Position numbers and translations under genes: made by a program. Below the pieces are notes generated by a model. It was not told the DNA's origin, did no database searches, and saw only the letters and a program-made list of their open reading frames with translations. Shown one piece after another: positions 18,276-26,102 of a stretch of 52,843 nt of DNA (position 1 is its first letter; each line of letters starts with the position of its first letter). Origin of the DNA: Myxococcales bacterium (lineage in GTDB: Bacteria; Myxococcota_A; Bradymonadia; UBA7976; UBA1532); assembly GCA_020633465.1 (NCBI GenBank), contig JACKDN010000041.1:1-52843 (forward strand), in the 5' to 3' direction.

Positions 18276-19601
18276 ATGTCACGCCCGACCGGGAGCCGCG
18301 CCTGGCTGCTCCACCTCGCGCGCGACGTGGTCGCCGCGCCCGCCGTGGCACCGGCCGCGCCGCTGGCCGACGACGCCGCGTACGAGCGCTGGCTGACGGC
18401 TCAGCTGACCGCGCGCGGCTTCGACGCCGGCCTGCCGACCGACGCGTTGCACGGCGTGCGCCCAGCGGCGGACGCCGTCACCTTCGACGCCTTCGCCCTG
18501 TTGAACGGGGCCACCCATGCGATGCAGTTGGCGCTGGCTGCGCTTCGCGCGACGGACGACGACGACGACGATCGCCTGCCGCTGCGGCTGCTGACCGCGT
18601 TGGCGCACGCCGAGGGGGACGGGCGGCTGGTGGACGCCGCGCACGCGCTGCTCGACCACGCCGAGCCGGCGGGGCGCGCGGCCCGGCGCCAGACGACCGC
18701 GTTCGCCAGCGCGCTGGGCGAGGCCGTGGCCGCCGAAGCCCTGCCGGCGGGGCATCCGCTGCTCGGCCACCCCTTCCACCAGCTGCTGCGCTACACCTGG
18801 GTGCAGCGGGTCGGGCGCGTCGCCCGGCTGGTCGCCTTGGCCCGCGGCCAGCTCGGCGGGCGCCCCGAGCCGTCGGCGGTGATGGCCACGCACGGCCGCG
18901 CCGACAGCGCGCGCCACCTGACCGTCTCGGCCTGCATCGGCCTCGCCTGCGCCGACGGCATCGTCGACGCCGAGGAGCGCAAGCTGATCCAGGCGCTGAT
19001 GAACGCCGCGCGCTTCGACGCCGGGACGCAGGCGATGCACGCCGCCGAGTTCGACGATCCGCCCGGCCCCGAGGCCATCGCCGCGCGCGTCGAGGGGCCC
19101 GCCCTGCGCGCCTTCGTGCTGCGCACGCTGTTCCTGGCCGCGCTGGTCAACGGCCGCTTCCACGAGGCCGAGCGCGCGTGGCTCGAGCGGCTGGGTCGCG
19201 CCTTCGACCTGCCCCCCGACGTGCTCGATCGGTGCGAGGTCGAGGCGCTGGCGGCCTACGAGCGCGACACCGGCCTGCTCGAGAAGCTGTCCCTGCGCGC
19301 CGCCGTGGGTCGCATGCGCGCCGATCTGGCCCAGCGCATCGAGCGCGCGGTGCGGAAGAACGCGCACGCCGTCGCCGCCGAGATCCGCGAGACCAGCGAG
19401 CTGGGTCAGCTGCTGCTGAAGGCCGGCCGCGAGCCCCTCAGCCCCGCCGAGCGCGCCCAGGTGAAGGCCCAGCTGACCGATCTGGCCAAGGCCGTGCCCG
19501 CCCTCGCCATCTTCGCCGTCCCCGGCGGCTCGATCCTGCTGCCCCTGCTCATCCGCCACCTGCCCTTCGACATCCTGCCGAGCAACTTCCGCGACGAGTG
19601 A
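18276..19601 (+). CDS. TerB/LETM1-like domain protein
   Basis: A 441-residue protein divergent from serA with a GAGGAGG ribosome site before ATG 18276. Residues about 200-330 look like a TerB-type tellurite-resistance/acidic helical domain (CIGLACADGIVDAEERKLI, LFLAALVNGRFHEAE). The last about 60 residues resemble a LETM1-like ribosome-binding segment (LSPAERAQVKAQLTDL, then PGGSILLPLLIRHLPF). The N-terminal 190 residues are Ala-rich helical and unassigned. There is no signal peptide, and the hydrophobic C-terminal stretch (AIFAVPGGSILLPLLI) could attach to the membrane. Ion or stress handling is suggested by the family names but is not proven. A terminator hairpin follows the stop. Confidence 0.82.
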   Translation: MSRPTGSRAWLLHLARDVVAAPAVAPAAPLADDAAYERWLTAQLTARGFDAGLPTDALHGVRPAADAVTFDAFALLNGATHAMQLALAALRATDDDDDDRLPLRLLTALAHAEGDGRLVDAAHALLDHAEPAGRAARRQTTAFASALGEAVAAEALPAGHPLLGHPFHQLLRYTWVQRVGRVARLVALARGQLGGRPEPSAVMATHGRADSARHLTVSACIGLACADGIVDAEERKLIQALMNAARFDAGTQAMHAAEFDDPPGPEAIAARVEGPALRAFVLRTLFLAALVNGRFHEAERAWLERLGRAFDLPPDVLDRCEVEALAAYERDTGLLEKLSLRAAVGRMRADLAQRIERAVRKNAHAVAAEIRETSELGQLLLKAGREPLSPAERAQVKAQLTDLAKAVPALAIFAVPGGSILLPLLIRHLPFDILPSNFRDE

Positions 19602-19623
19602 GGACCGGCGCCTTGGCCGGTCC
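19602..19623 (+). terminator. Terminator-like hairpin after the TerB/LETM1-like gene
   Basis: An 8-bp perfect stem (19602-19609 with 19616-19623) begins immediately after the TGA of the upstream gene. The downstream T-run is short (AGTTTTTC near 19636-19643). It is likely to end that transcript before the toxin-antitoxin relic. Confidence 0.55.
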
Positions 19624-19685
19624 GGCGCTGCGAGCTAGTTTTTCCATGGCTGAGCATGGTTTCCCATGCGCCGAAGAGAGGGCTC

Positions 19686-20018
19686 ATGAGCCCCGCGAAC
19701 GCCCAGGTCTCTGCGACCATCTCGACGACCACGAAGGAGAAGCTCGACCGCTTCACCGAAGAGCTCGGCCTGAACCAGCAGGCCCAAGGCGCCGGCATCG
19801 GCCGCCACCTGCTGCGTCACGTCTTCACCGTCGCCCTGCACCAGCGCACCACCGCCGGCTGCCTCGGCGTCGTCACCGACGCCAAGCCAGGCGCCGTCGC
19901 CTTCTACGAGAAGCTGGGCTTCGTGCCGCTCGACGGCGTCCGAGAGGGCCGCCTGCACGGCGATCCTCTCCCGATGTTCCTCGACCTGCGCAGCGTCGCC
20001 GCGGCCGACCGCGCCTGA
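19686..20018 (+). pseudogene. Antitoxin-toxin fusion relic (RHH head, GNAT tail)
   Basis: An open 110-codon frame with a GAGAGGG site before ATG 19686. Residues 1-31 (QVSATISTTTKEKLDRFTE) match the N-terminus of DUF1778/ribbon-helix-helix antitoxins. From residue 32 it matches the C-terminal half of a GNAT toxin of the TacT kind: QGAGIGRHLLR is the acetyl-CoA loop, and DAKPGAVAFYEKLGFVPL with a final PMFLDLRS are typical toxin segments. The rest of the antitoxin (its toxin-binding part) and the first about 90 toxin residues are missing. This looks like one in-frame deletion inside a two-gene operon. A functional toxin is unlikely because the N-terminal half of the fold is absent, but DNA binding by the head might remain. 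Confidence 0.75.
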
Positions 20019-20050
20019 GGCAAAGTCGCCCTGGTGCGCGGCCCGCCCGC

Positions 20051-20241
20051 CCTCACAGGGTCAGCGGGAATAGGCCGCCGTCGCGAGCGGACCGGGGCGC
20101 CTGCTGGGCAAGGCGCGGGGTGCACAACATCTGGCGGACGCACTTGCCGTGCTTCCCCAGATGTTGTGTGCCCCGCAACGCCGCCCAGCGGGATGCACCG
20201 GTTCGCGCAGCAGGCGGACTGTTTCTGCTGACCCTGTCAGC
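20051..20241. repeat. BIME-like hairpin element, about 190 bp
   Basis: A large imperfect palindrome bounded by two inverted copies of a roughly 32-base unit (A: 20051-20083; B: 20210-20241). Their shared core in the B orientation is GGCGG, then CT, then GCTGACCC. Inside it is a perfect 12-bp inverted repeat (20123-20134 with 20157-20168) with a 22-base loop, and further paired blocks around it. The unit B end overlaps the stop of the GH15 gene by a few bases. A third copy of the unit is at 27992-28024. No transposase is present. It could be a REP/BIME, a small MITE or a structured transcript end. Confidence 0.6.
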
Positions 20242-21838
20242 CCCCGTCCAGCATCAACGCCGTCTCGATCAGCCCGAGGTGGCTGAACGCCTGGGGAAAG
20301 TTGCCGAGCTGGCGGTGCGCGTGGGGGTCGACCTCTTCGGCGAGCAGGCCGGTGGGGCCGGCGAGGGCGCGGTGCGCTTCGAAGACGGTGTGGGCGTCGT
20401 CGCGGCGCTGGATGAGGTACAGGGCCTGCGCCAGCCAATAGCCGCACAGGACGAAGGCGCCCTCGGCGCCGCCGACGCCGTCGTCGATGGCGTAGCGGTA
20501 GACGAAGTGCCCGTTGCCGAGGGCCTGGTGCACGCGGTCGATGGTGGCCACCACGCGCGGATCGTGGGGGGCGAGGAAGCCGACGAGGGGCAAGGTCAGG
20601 AGGGCGCCGTCGGCCGACGGATCGTCGTAGGCGCGGCGGAACCACGAGGCGCTGTTGTCGAGGCCGTGCGTCAGCACGTCGGCGCGCACCGCGTCGGCCT
20701 CGCCGCGCGTCTCGAAGCCGAGGTTCGCCGCGCGGTCGAGCGCCACCCAGCACATCACCTTCGAGTGCACGTTGTGCAGCTTGCCGGAGCGGGGCTCCCA
20801 GATGCCGTGATCGGGCGCGGGCCAGCCGGCGACGACCTCGGCGACCACCTTGCCCAGGGTCGGGCGCAAGAACGTCCAGTCGTTGCCGCGCTCGGCGAAC
20901 AGCGCCACGAGGTCGAGCAGCGCGCCGGCGCTGTCGAGCTGCAGCTGGTGCCGCGCCCCGTTGCCGATGCGCACCGGCGTGCTGCCGCCGTGGCCCGCCA
21001 GGTGGGGCAGCGACTGCTCGACGGGCACCTCGCCGCCGTCGAGCGTGTACATCACCTTCAGCGGCCCGACGACCGCCTTCGCCACCCAGCGCAGGAACAG
21101 CTCGGCCTCGGCGTCGGCGCCCAGCAGCAGCAGCGTGCGCGCGGTCATCGACGCGTCGCGGATCCACGCGAAGCGGTAGTCCCAGTTGCGCTGCCCGCCC
21201 AGCCACTCGGGCACCGAGGTCGTCGGCGCGGCGACGAAGGCGCCGCTGGGCTGGTGCTGCAGCAGCCGCAGGGTGAGGGCCGACCGGGCCACCTCGTCTC
21301 GCGCCAGCCTCGGCAGCGTCAGATCGGCCAGCCACGCCCGGTCGTCGGCGCAGCGCGCCTCGAGCGCGCCATCCGGATCGGCCGGCGGCGGGCCGAGGAT
21401 CCACCACACCCGGTCGCCCTCTTCGAGCGTGACGGTGCCGTCGGGCAGCGAGCTGTCGAGCTCGCCGCGACCGCGCCCGTAATCGGGGCGCGCGTCCGTG
21501 TGCACGGTGAGCTCGACCGTCCCCTCGACGCCCTCGAGCCGACGACACAGCGCGCCGTCGGTCATCACGTCCAGCACCCGCGCGACGCCCTGCCCGGGCA
21601 CCTCGAAGCGCGTCTCGGCCACCGTCGTGTCGGGCAGATAGCCGATCGTCGCCTCGTGCGGCGCCGTCGGCCGCACCTGGGCGCGGCCGCCCTCCTCCTC
21701 GTCCAGCAGGGCCGCGAACACGCTGGGCGCGTCGAACCGGCCGGGGCACCACCAGACGACGGCGCCGTCACGGCGAACCAGCGCGGCGGTGCGGCCATCG
21801 CCCACCAGGGCGAGGTCGTCGAGAGGGGCGGGGATCAC
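20237..21838 (-). CDS. Glycoside hydrolase family 15 (glucoamylase/trehalase-like)
   Basis: A 533-residue cytoplasmic-type enzyme with no signal peptide. The N-terminal beta-rich domain (residues 1-220) is followed by an (alpha/alpha)6 barrel. The barrel has the family motifs NWDYRFAWIRDASMT, GIWEPRSG (general acid Glu) and LLAEEVDP followed by GNFPQAFSHLGLIETAL (general base Glu). The family releases glucose from alpha-1,4 or alpha,alpha-1,1 glucans; trehalase, glucoamylase and glucodextranase functions cannot be separated here. GTG at 21838 is chosen for a CGGAGG site just upstream; the residues before it are not family-like. It is divergent from the TonB receptor. Confidence 0.87.
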   Translation of the reverse strand: MIPAPLDDLALVGDGRTAALVRRDGAVVWWCPGRFDAPSVFAALLDEEEGGRAQVRPTAPHEATIGYLPDTTVAETRFEVPGQGVARVLDVMTDGALCRRLEGVEGTVELTVHTDARPDYGRGRGELDSSLPDGTVTLEEGDRVWWILGPPPADPDGALEARCADDRAWLADLTLPRLARDEVARSALTLRLLQHQPSGAFVAAPTTSVPEWLGGQRNWDYRFAWIRDASMTARTLLLLGADAEAELFLRWVAKAVVGPLKVMYTLDGGEVPVEQSLPHLAGHGGSTPVRIGNGARHQLQLDSAGALLDLVALFAERGNDWTFLRPTLGKVVAEVVAGWPAPDHGIWEPRSGKLHNVHSKVMCWVALDRAANLGFETRGEADAVRADVLTHGLDNSASWFRRAYDDPSADGALLTLPLVGFLAPHDPRVVATIDRVHQALGNGHFVYRYAIDDGVGGAEGAFVLCGYWLAQALYLIQRRDDAHTVFEAHRALAGPTGLLAEEVDPHAHRQLGNFPQAFSHLGLIETALMLDGG

Positions 21839-21935
21839 GGGCGCCTCCGAGTCGGTGCGAGGGCGCCAACTTAGCGAGGCTTTGCCGCGGTTGCCACGAT
21901 GGCGGCCCCGAGGCCACCTCTGGTATGAGCGTTCG

Positions 21936-23960
21936 GTGCGCCGCTTCCTCGCTGCCCTGCTGCTGTCGATCCCGGCCGCCGCCGCCCAGGCGCACGACGG
22001 CGAGCCCGCGGACACGCCCCTGCGGGTGGTGGGTCACGCGCCCCCACCGACGGCCGGCGGCCGCACCGTCGACGACGCGACGCTGGCCCGCACCCCGCGC
22101 CGGACGGCCGAGGATCTGATGGGCCTGCTGCCCGGCGTCTACGTCGTGCAGCACGGCAGCGAGGGCAAGGGCCACCAGTTCTACGTCCGCGGCTTCGACG
22201 CCCTGCACGGGGCCGACGTCGAGGTGCGCGTCGAGGGCCTGCCGATCAACGAGCCCTCGAACGTCCACGGCCACGGCTACGTGGATCTGGGCTTCCTCGT
22301 GCCCGAGCTCGTGCTGGGGCTCGAGGCGACGAAGGGCGCCGTCGACGTCGACCAGGGGGACTTCGGCACGGCCGCGACGGTGGACTTCACCGTCGGCGTC
22401 CCGCGCGCCGAGCGCGGCCACCGCCTGATCTATCAGGTGGGCACCACCGGGCGGCAGCGGGCGGTCGGCGTGTGGGCGCCGCGCGACGCCGACGAGCGGA
22501 CGGCGGCCGCGGTCGAGGTGGTGCAGGACGACGGCTACGGCGCCGAGCGGGCGCACCGGCGCGGCGCGGCGCTGGGCCAGGCGACCCTCTGGCGGCGCGG
22601 CCGGGCGCGCCTCGAGGTGCTGGGGGCGGCCCACCACGCGGTGTTCGGGCTGCCGACGGCGGTGCGCGTCGAGGACGTCGAGGCCGGCCGGGTGTCGGCC
22701 CTCGACAGCTACGCCGAGGGGCTGAACGGCGGGGCCAGCCGCCTGCTGGGCGCGGTCCGCTTCGACGGCGGGGATCGCGACTGGCCGATCGTGGCGCAGC
22801 TGTGGGCGCAGCACCGCCGCTTGCGCCTCGACGAGAACTTCACCGGCTTCCTCGGGGACGCCGTGAACGGCGACCGGCACCTGCAACGGCAGCGCGCCCA
22901 GGCCGTCGGCCTTCGGCTCCGCGTCCAGAACGCGCCCGTCCACGCCCTGCGCCTGCACCTGGGCCTGTCCGGCCGCAGCGAGCACGTGGCGCAGGCGCAG
23001 GAGGCGCTCGACACGGCCGGCCGCCCGGTCGGCGTCGATCGCGATCTCACCTTCTGGCAGCACCACGGCGCTCTGGCGCTGGGCGCGCGCTGGCGGCCCT
23101 GGCGCGCCGTGCGGCTGGCGGGCGGCGCCCGGGTCGACGTCTTCGGCTTCGACGTCGAGGATCACGTCACCGCGCGCGCCGGGACCGACGCGCTGGTGCA
23201 GGTCTCGCCGCGCCTGCAGCTGACCGCCTGGCCGGGCGATCGCTGGACCCTGCTCGCGGCCGCCGGGCGCGGCCTGCGCTCGCCCGAGGCGCGCGCGGTG
23301 GTCGGCCCGAAGGGGCCCGTGGAGGACGTCTCGGTCGCGCGCGACGACGGCGGCGCGGCGGCCGTCACGGTGAGCGATCACGTCGAGGCCGGCCTGCGCT
23401 ACGAGCCGGTCGACGGGCTGCTGTTCGGCGCGGGCGTCTTCGGGGTGCAGATCGATCGCGAGCGCGTCTTCGATCACGTGTCGGCCACCAACGTCGAGCA
23501 GGGCGCCACCCGGCGCGTCGGCCTCGAGCTCGAGGCGCAGTACCGCCCGGCCGCGTGGGCGGTGCTGAGCGTGGACGCCACGGTCGTCGACGCGCGCTTC
23601 ACCGCGGACGATCGGCCGGTCCCCGGCGCGCCCGAGTTGCTGGTGCGCGCCGACGCGACGGTGGTGCACCCGTCCGGGTGGTCCGGCACGGTGGGCGCGT
23701 TGGTTTTGGGCGAGCGCCCGGTCGCCTACGGCGCCACCGCCGCCGGCGCGACCGTGCTCGACGCGGCCCTCGGCCACCGGCAGGGGGACTGGCGCGTCGA
23801 CGTCGAGGTCGAGAACCTGCTCGACACGCGATGGTACGAGGGGGCCTACCACTTCGCCTCGTGGTGGGATCGCGACCGCCCGCGCAGCGTGCTGCCCGCG
23901 CTGCACGGCTTCGCGGCCGCGCCCCGCCAGGTGCGCCTGGGGGTGACCTGGTGGCTGTGA
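21936..23960 (+). CDS. TonB-dependent outer-membrane receptor
   Basis: A 674-residue receptor. GTG 21936 begins a signal peptide (RRFLAALLLSIPAAAAQA, cut about residue 19). The plug domain follows (about residues 20-160: RTAEDLMGLLPGVYV, FYVRGFDALHGADVEVRVEG, with two His near the SNVHGHGYVDL turn). A beta-barrel fills the rest and ends VRLGVTWWL, a normal aromatic terminus for barrel assembly. It imports a chelated metal or other large nutrient using TonB energy. His-rich and EF-hand-bearing products of the genes below suggest a metal complex (inference). The start is a judgement; a nearby ATG is out of frame. Confidence 0.85.
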   Translation: MRRFLAALLLSIPAAAAQAHDGEPADTPLRVVGHAPPPTAGGRTVDDATLARTPRRTAEDLMGLLPGVYVVQHGSEGKGHQFYVRGFDALHGADVEVRVEGLPINEPSNVHGHGYVDLGFLVPELVLGLEATKGAVDVDQGDFGTAATVDFTVGVPRAERGHRLIYQVGTTGRQRAVGVWAPRDADERTAAAVEVVQDDGYGAERAHRRGAALGQATLWRRGRARLEVLGAAHHAVFGLPTAVRVEDVEAGRVSALDSYAEGLNGGASRLLGAVRFDGGDRDWPIVAQLWAQHRRLRLDENFTGFLGDAVNGDRHLQRQRAQAVGLRLRVQNAPVHALRLHLGLSGRSEHVAQAQEALDTAGRPVGVDRDLTFWQHHGALALGARWRPWRAVRLAGGARVDVFGFDVEDHVTARAGTDALVQVSPRLQLTAWPGDRWTLLAAAGRGLRSPEARAVVGPKGPVEDVSVARDDGGAAAVTVSDHVEAGLRYEPVDGLLFGAGVFGVQIDRERVFDHVSATNVEQGATRRVGLELEAQYRPAAWAVLSVDATVVDARFTADDRPVPGAPELLVRADATVVHPSGWSGTVGALVLGERPVAYGATAAGATVLDAALGHRQGDWRVDVEVENLLDTRWYEGAYHFASWWDRDRPRSVLPALHGFAAAPRQVRLGVTWWL

Positions 23961-24364
23961 GCCGCGCCGATCGGCTCGAGCGCGTCGCCCTGTGGGGCGT
24001 GCTGGGGGTCATGGGCGCGCTGCTCGCGGCGCCGCTGATCCATCTGTGGGATCACCACGACGATCACCACCACACGGCGGACGGCGCCGTGGTGTGGCAC
24101 CGGACGCCGGCCTCGAGGTCGACCGAGGCGTCGACCTCCGAGCCGGCCGACGAGGACGAGGACGCGCCGCCGCCCGAGGCGCCCGCGCACGGGGCACTGG
24201 GCCTGGCCCACCTGGGCGCGACCGTGGTGCCCGGGCCCACGCTCGTCCTGCCGCCGCCGCCCACGCTGGTGGCGGTGGAGGCGCCGCGCATCGGCTCGGC
24301 GCCCGCGCGCCGCCCGACGGCGCTGCACCCGCCACCGCACCGGGCCCGCGGCCCGCCGATCTGA
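23957..24364 (+). CDS. His-rich single-pass membrane protein
   Basis: A 135-residue product coupled to the TonB receptor by a GTGA overlap; a GTG six bases upstream is the alternative start. One hydrophobic helix (about residues 10-26, VALWGVLGVMGALLAAPLI) is followed at once by a dense metal-binding-like cluster (HLWDHHDDHHHTADG, about residues 27-41). A long Asp/Glu/Pro-rich and Ala/Pro region completes the chain. The His cluster on the non-cytoplasmic side would bind Zn, Ni or Cu. It may be a local metal store or sensor for the receptor. No family recognised. Confidence 0.72.
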   Translation: MSRADRLERVALWGVLGVMGALLAAPLIHLWDHHDDHHHTADGAVVWHRTPASRSTEASTSEPADEDEDAPPPEAPAHGALGLAHLGATVVPGPTLVLPPPPTLVAVEAPRIGSAPARRPTALHPPPHRARGPPI

Positions 24365-24441
24365 GCGGCCCGGACGCCTTTCCGACAGTGCAGAGGAGCT
24401 CGACGCGCCGGTCATCGGGGTCGGCGTGAGAGGAGACGCGT

Positions 24442-25206
24442 ATGCGAGCACTCAGGTGCCTCGCCGCGCTGGTCGCCTGTGCGGCCTGCGGGGGCGAGGA
24501 CGACGAGGCGGTGCGTGTGCCCGTGCAGGTGGTGGTGGCGGAGGATCCGCTGGGGACCGCCACCACCGATCTGGGGTACGCGGTGACCGTCGAGCAGGCG
24601 CGGGTGGTGGTCGTCGACATGGCCTTCACCCAGGGGGGCGAGATGCACGCCTCGCTCACCCATCCGCTGAGCTGGCTCTTGGGCGTGGCGCACGCCCACC
24701 CGGGCCACACGGCGGGCGGTGAGCCCACCGGCGAGCTGCCCGGCCGGCACGTGGTGCGGTGGCCGGCCGGCGGGGCGCTGGGCGAGGGCGTGGCCCTCGT
24801 CGGACGGTACGACGGCGCCGACTTCGGCTTCGGCCGGGCGGAGGCGGCCGACGGGGTGATGCCCGACGACCCCCTCTTCGACCACACGGCCCACCTTCGC
24901 GGCGCCGCCGAGAAGAACGGGCGACGCTGGACCTTCCAGCTCATCTTGGATCAAGACGACGAACGCCGGGTGGTGGGGGCGCCGATGCCCCTGCAGGTGA
25001 CCGAGGGCGCGCCGCCCACGATCGCCTTTCACCTGTACCTGGTCGATCCGATCGAGGGGGACACCCTCTTCGACGGCGTCGACTTCGCGGCGCTCGACGC
25101 GGACGGGGACGGCGACGTGACGCTGAGCCCCGGCGAGAGCGCCAGCAACCGGGTGCGCCGTGGGCTGCAGAGCCACGAGCACTTCGGCTTCAGCGAGAGG
25201 AAGTGA
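24442..25206 (+). CDS. Lipoprotein with EF-hand-like loop, metal-operon
   Basis: A 254-residue lipoprotein (signal ALRCLAALVACAAC, lipidated at a Cys near residue 13 or 16). It has a beta-rich body with many His (LGVAHAHPGHTAGG near residue 92) and a C-terminal calcium-like loop ALDADGDGDVTLSPGE. It ends with HEHFGF. It resembles the next gene product along the last 100 residues, so the two are probably diverged paralogues. AGGAG lies just before the ATG. It is likely a periplasmic or outer-membrane metal-binding partner of the TonB receptor. I do not recognise a named family; MbnP-like proteins are a loose comparison. Confidence 0.75.
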   Translation: MRALRCLAALVACAACGGEDDEAVRVPVQVVVAEDPLGTATTDLGYAVTVEQARVVVVDMAFTQGGEMHASLTHPLSWLLGVAHAHPGHTAGGEPTGELPGRHVVRWPAGGALGEGVALVGRYDGADFGFGRAEAADGVMPDDPLFDHTAHLRGAAEKNGRRWTFQLILDQDDERRVVGAPMPLQVTEGAPPTIAFHLYLVDPIEGDTLFDGVDFAALDADGDGDVTLSPGESASNRVRRGLQSHEHFGFSERK

Positions 25207-25210
25207 ACCG

Positions 25211-26059
25211 ATGAGACGAACGACGACGGGCCTGGCGATGGCCTTGGCCTTGGCCCTCGCCGCGACGGCGGTGGGCTGCGACGACGACGACGAGGACGCG
25301 GCCGGCACCGGCACGCTGGCGGTGGACGTGTTCGGCGAGGCCTTCATCGAAGAGGGCATCCCCGCCGGCACGGCCGGCTGCGACGGCTGCGTCGAGGACG
25401 GCTGGGCGATCACCTTCGACCGGTTCCTGATCGTGGTGCAGGACATCGAGGTGCGCGGCGCCGAGACGGTGGCCGCGCCCGAGGCGCGGGTCTTCGACCT
25501 GGCGAAGCCGTCGAGCGGGGGCGGCCACCGGGTGTTCGACCGCGCCGCGGCGGCGGGCACCTACGACGCGCTGGACTACCGCGTGGCCCCCTCCCGCGAG
25601 CCCGCGGTGGGCAACGCCACCACCGACGACGTCGCGCTGATGGCGGCCGAGGGCTACAGCATCTACGTCGAGGGGCGCGCCGAGAAGGACGGCACCACGC
25701 TGACCTTCAACTGGGGCTTCGACACCGACACGCGCTACACCGCGTGCGAGACGCAGGCCACCGTGGCCGACGGCGGCACCGGGCGCAGCCAGCTGACCAT
25801 CCACGCCGACCACCTGCTGTACGACGACCTCGACAGCGAGACGCCGCAGGTGGTGTTCGGGCTGATCGCGTCGGCGGACGCCGACGGCGACGGGGCCATC
25901 ACGCCCGCCGAGCTGGCCGCCGTCGATATCACCGGTGAGACGCGCTACCAGGTCGGCAGCCGCGACATTACGGACCTGTGGGGCTTCGTCCGCGCCCAAG
26001 CGCACACCGTGGGCCACATCGACGGCGAAGGGCACTGCGACTTCCAACCCGCCGAGTGA
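25211..26059 (+). CDS. Lipoprotein paralogue with EF-hand-like loop
   Basis: A 282-residue lipoprotein (lipobox ATAVGC, then an Asp/Glu stretch DDDDEDA that favours outer-membrane retention). A Cys pair CDGC lies near residues 57-60. The body is beta-rich, and the C-terminal half is like the upstream lipoprotein: an internal IHADHLLYDDL segment and DADGDGAITPAEL as a calcium-type loop. It ends with Cys and His. The gene starts four bases after the upstream stop, so the two are coupled. A role in holding or sensing a metal or in receptor assembly is inferred from context. It is followed by a hairpin. Confidence 0.75.
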   Translation: MRRTTTGLAMALALALAATAVGCDDDDEDAAGTGTLAVDVFGEAFIEEGIPAGTAGCDGCVEDGWAITFDRFLIVVQDIEVRGAETVAAPEARVFDLAKPSSGGGHRVFDRAAAAGTYDALDYRVAPSREPAVGNATTDDVALMAAEGYSIYVEGRAEKDGTTLTFNWGFDTDTRYTACETQATVADGGTGRSQLTIHADHLLYDDLDSETPQVVFGLIASADADGDGAITPAELAAVDITGETRYQVGSRDITDLWGFVRAQAHTVGHIDGEGHCDFQPAE

Positions 26060-26066
26060 CTCCTGT

Positions 26067-26099
26067 ATCTCCATCGGCGCACCCCGCGCCGATGGAGAT
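26067..26099 (+). promoter_or_regulatory. Strong hairpin covering the ribosome site of the DUF523 gene
   Basis: A 14-bp perfect stem (26067-26080 with 26086-26099) with a 5-base loop, lying between the metal-operon lipoprotein stop (26059) and ATG 26103. The GGAG that would serve this ATG is inside the 3' arm, so folding should hide it. There is no T-run to make it a classic intrinsic terminator. It may attenuate read-through or act as an RNA switch controlling translation of the DUF523/DUF1722 gene. Confidence 0.55.
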
Positions 26100-26102
26100 T
26101 CG

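Noticed and set aside
19780..20018. Functional GNAT acetyltransferase gene
   Set aside because: Only the C-terminal half of the fold is present; the N-terminal part of the acetyl-CoA binding domain is absent.
20061..20236. Extension of the GH15 gene through the hairpin region
   Set aside because: GH15 ends naturally at 20237 and the hairpin codes nothing recognisable; repeat structure explains the open frame.
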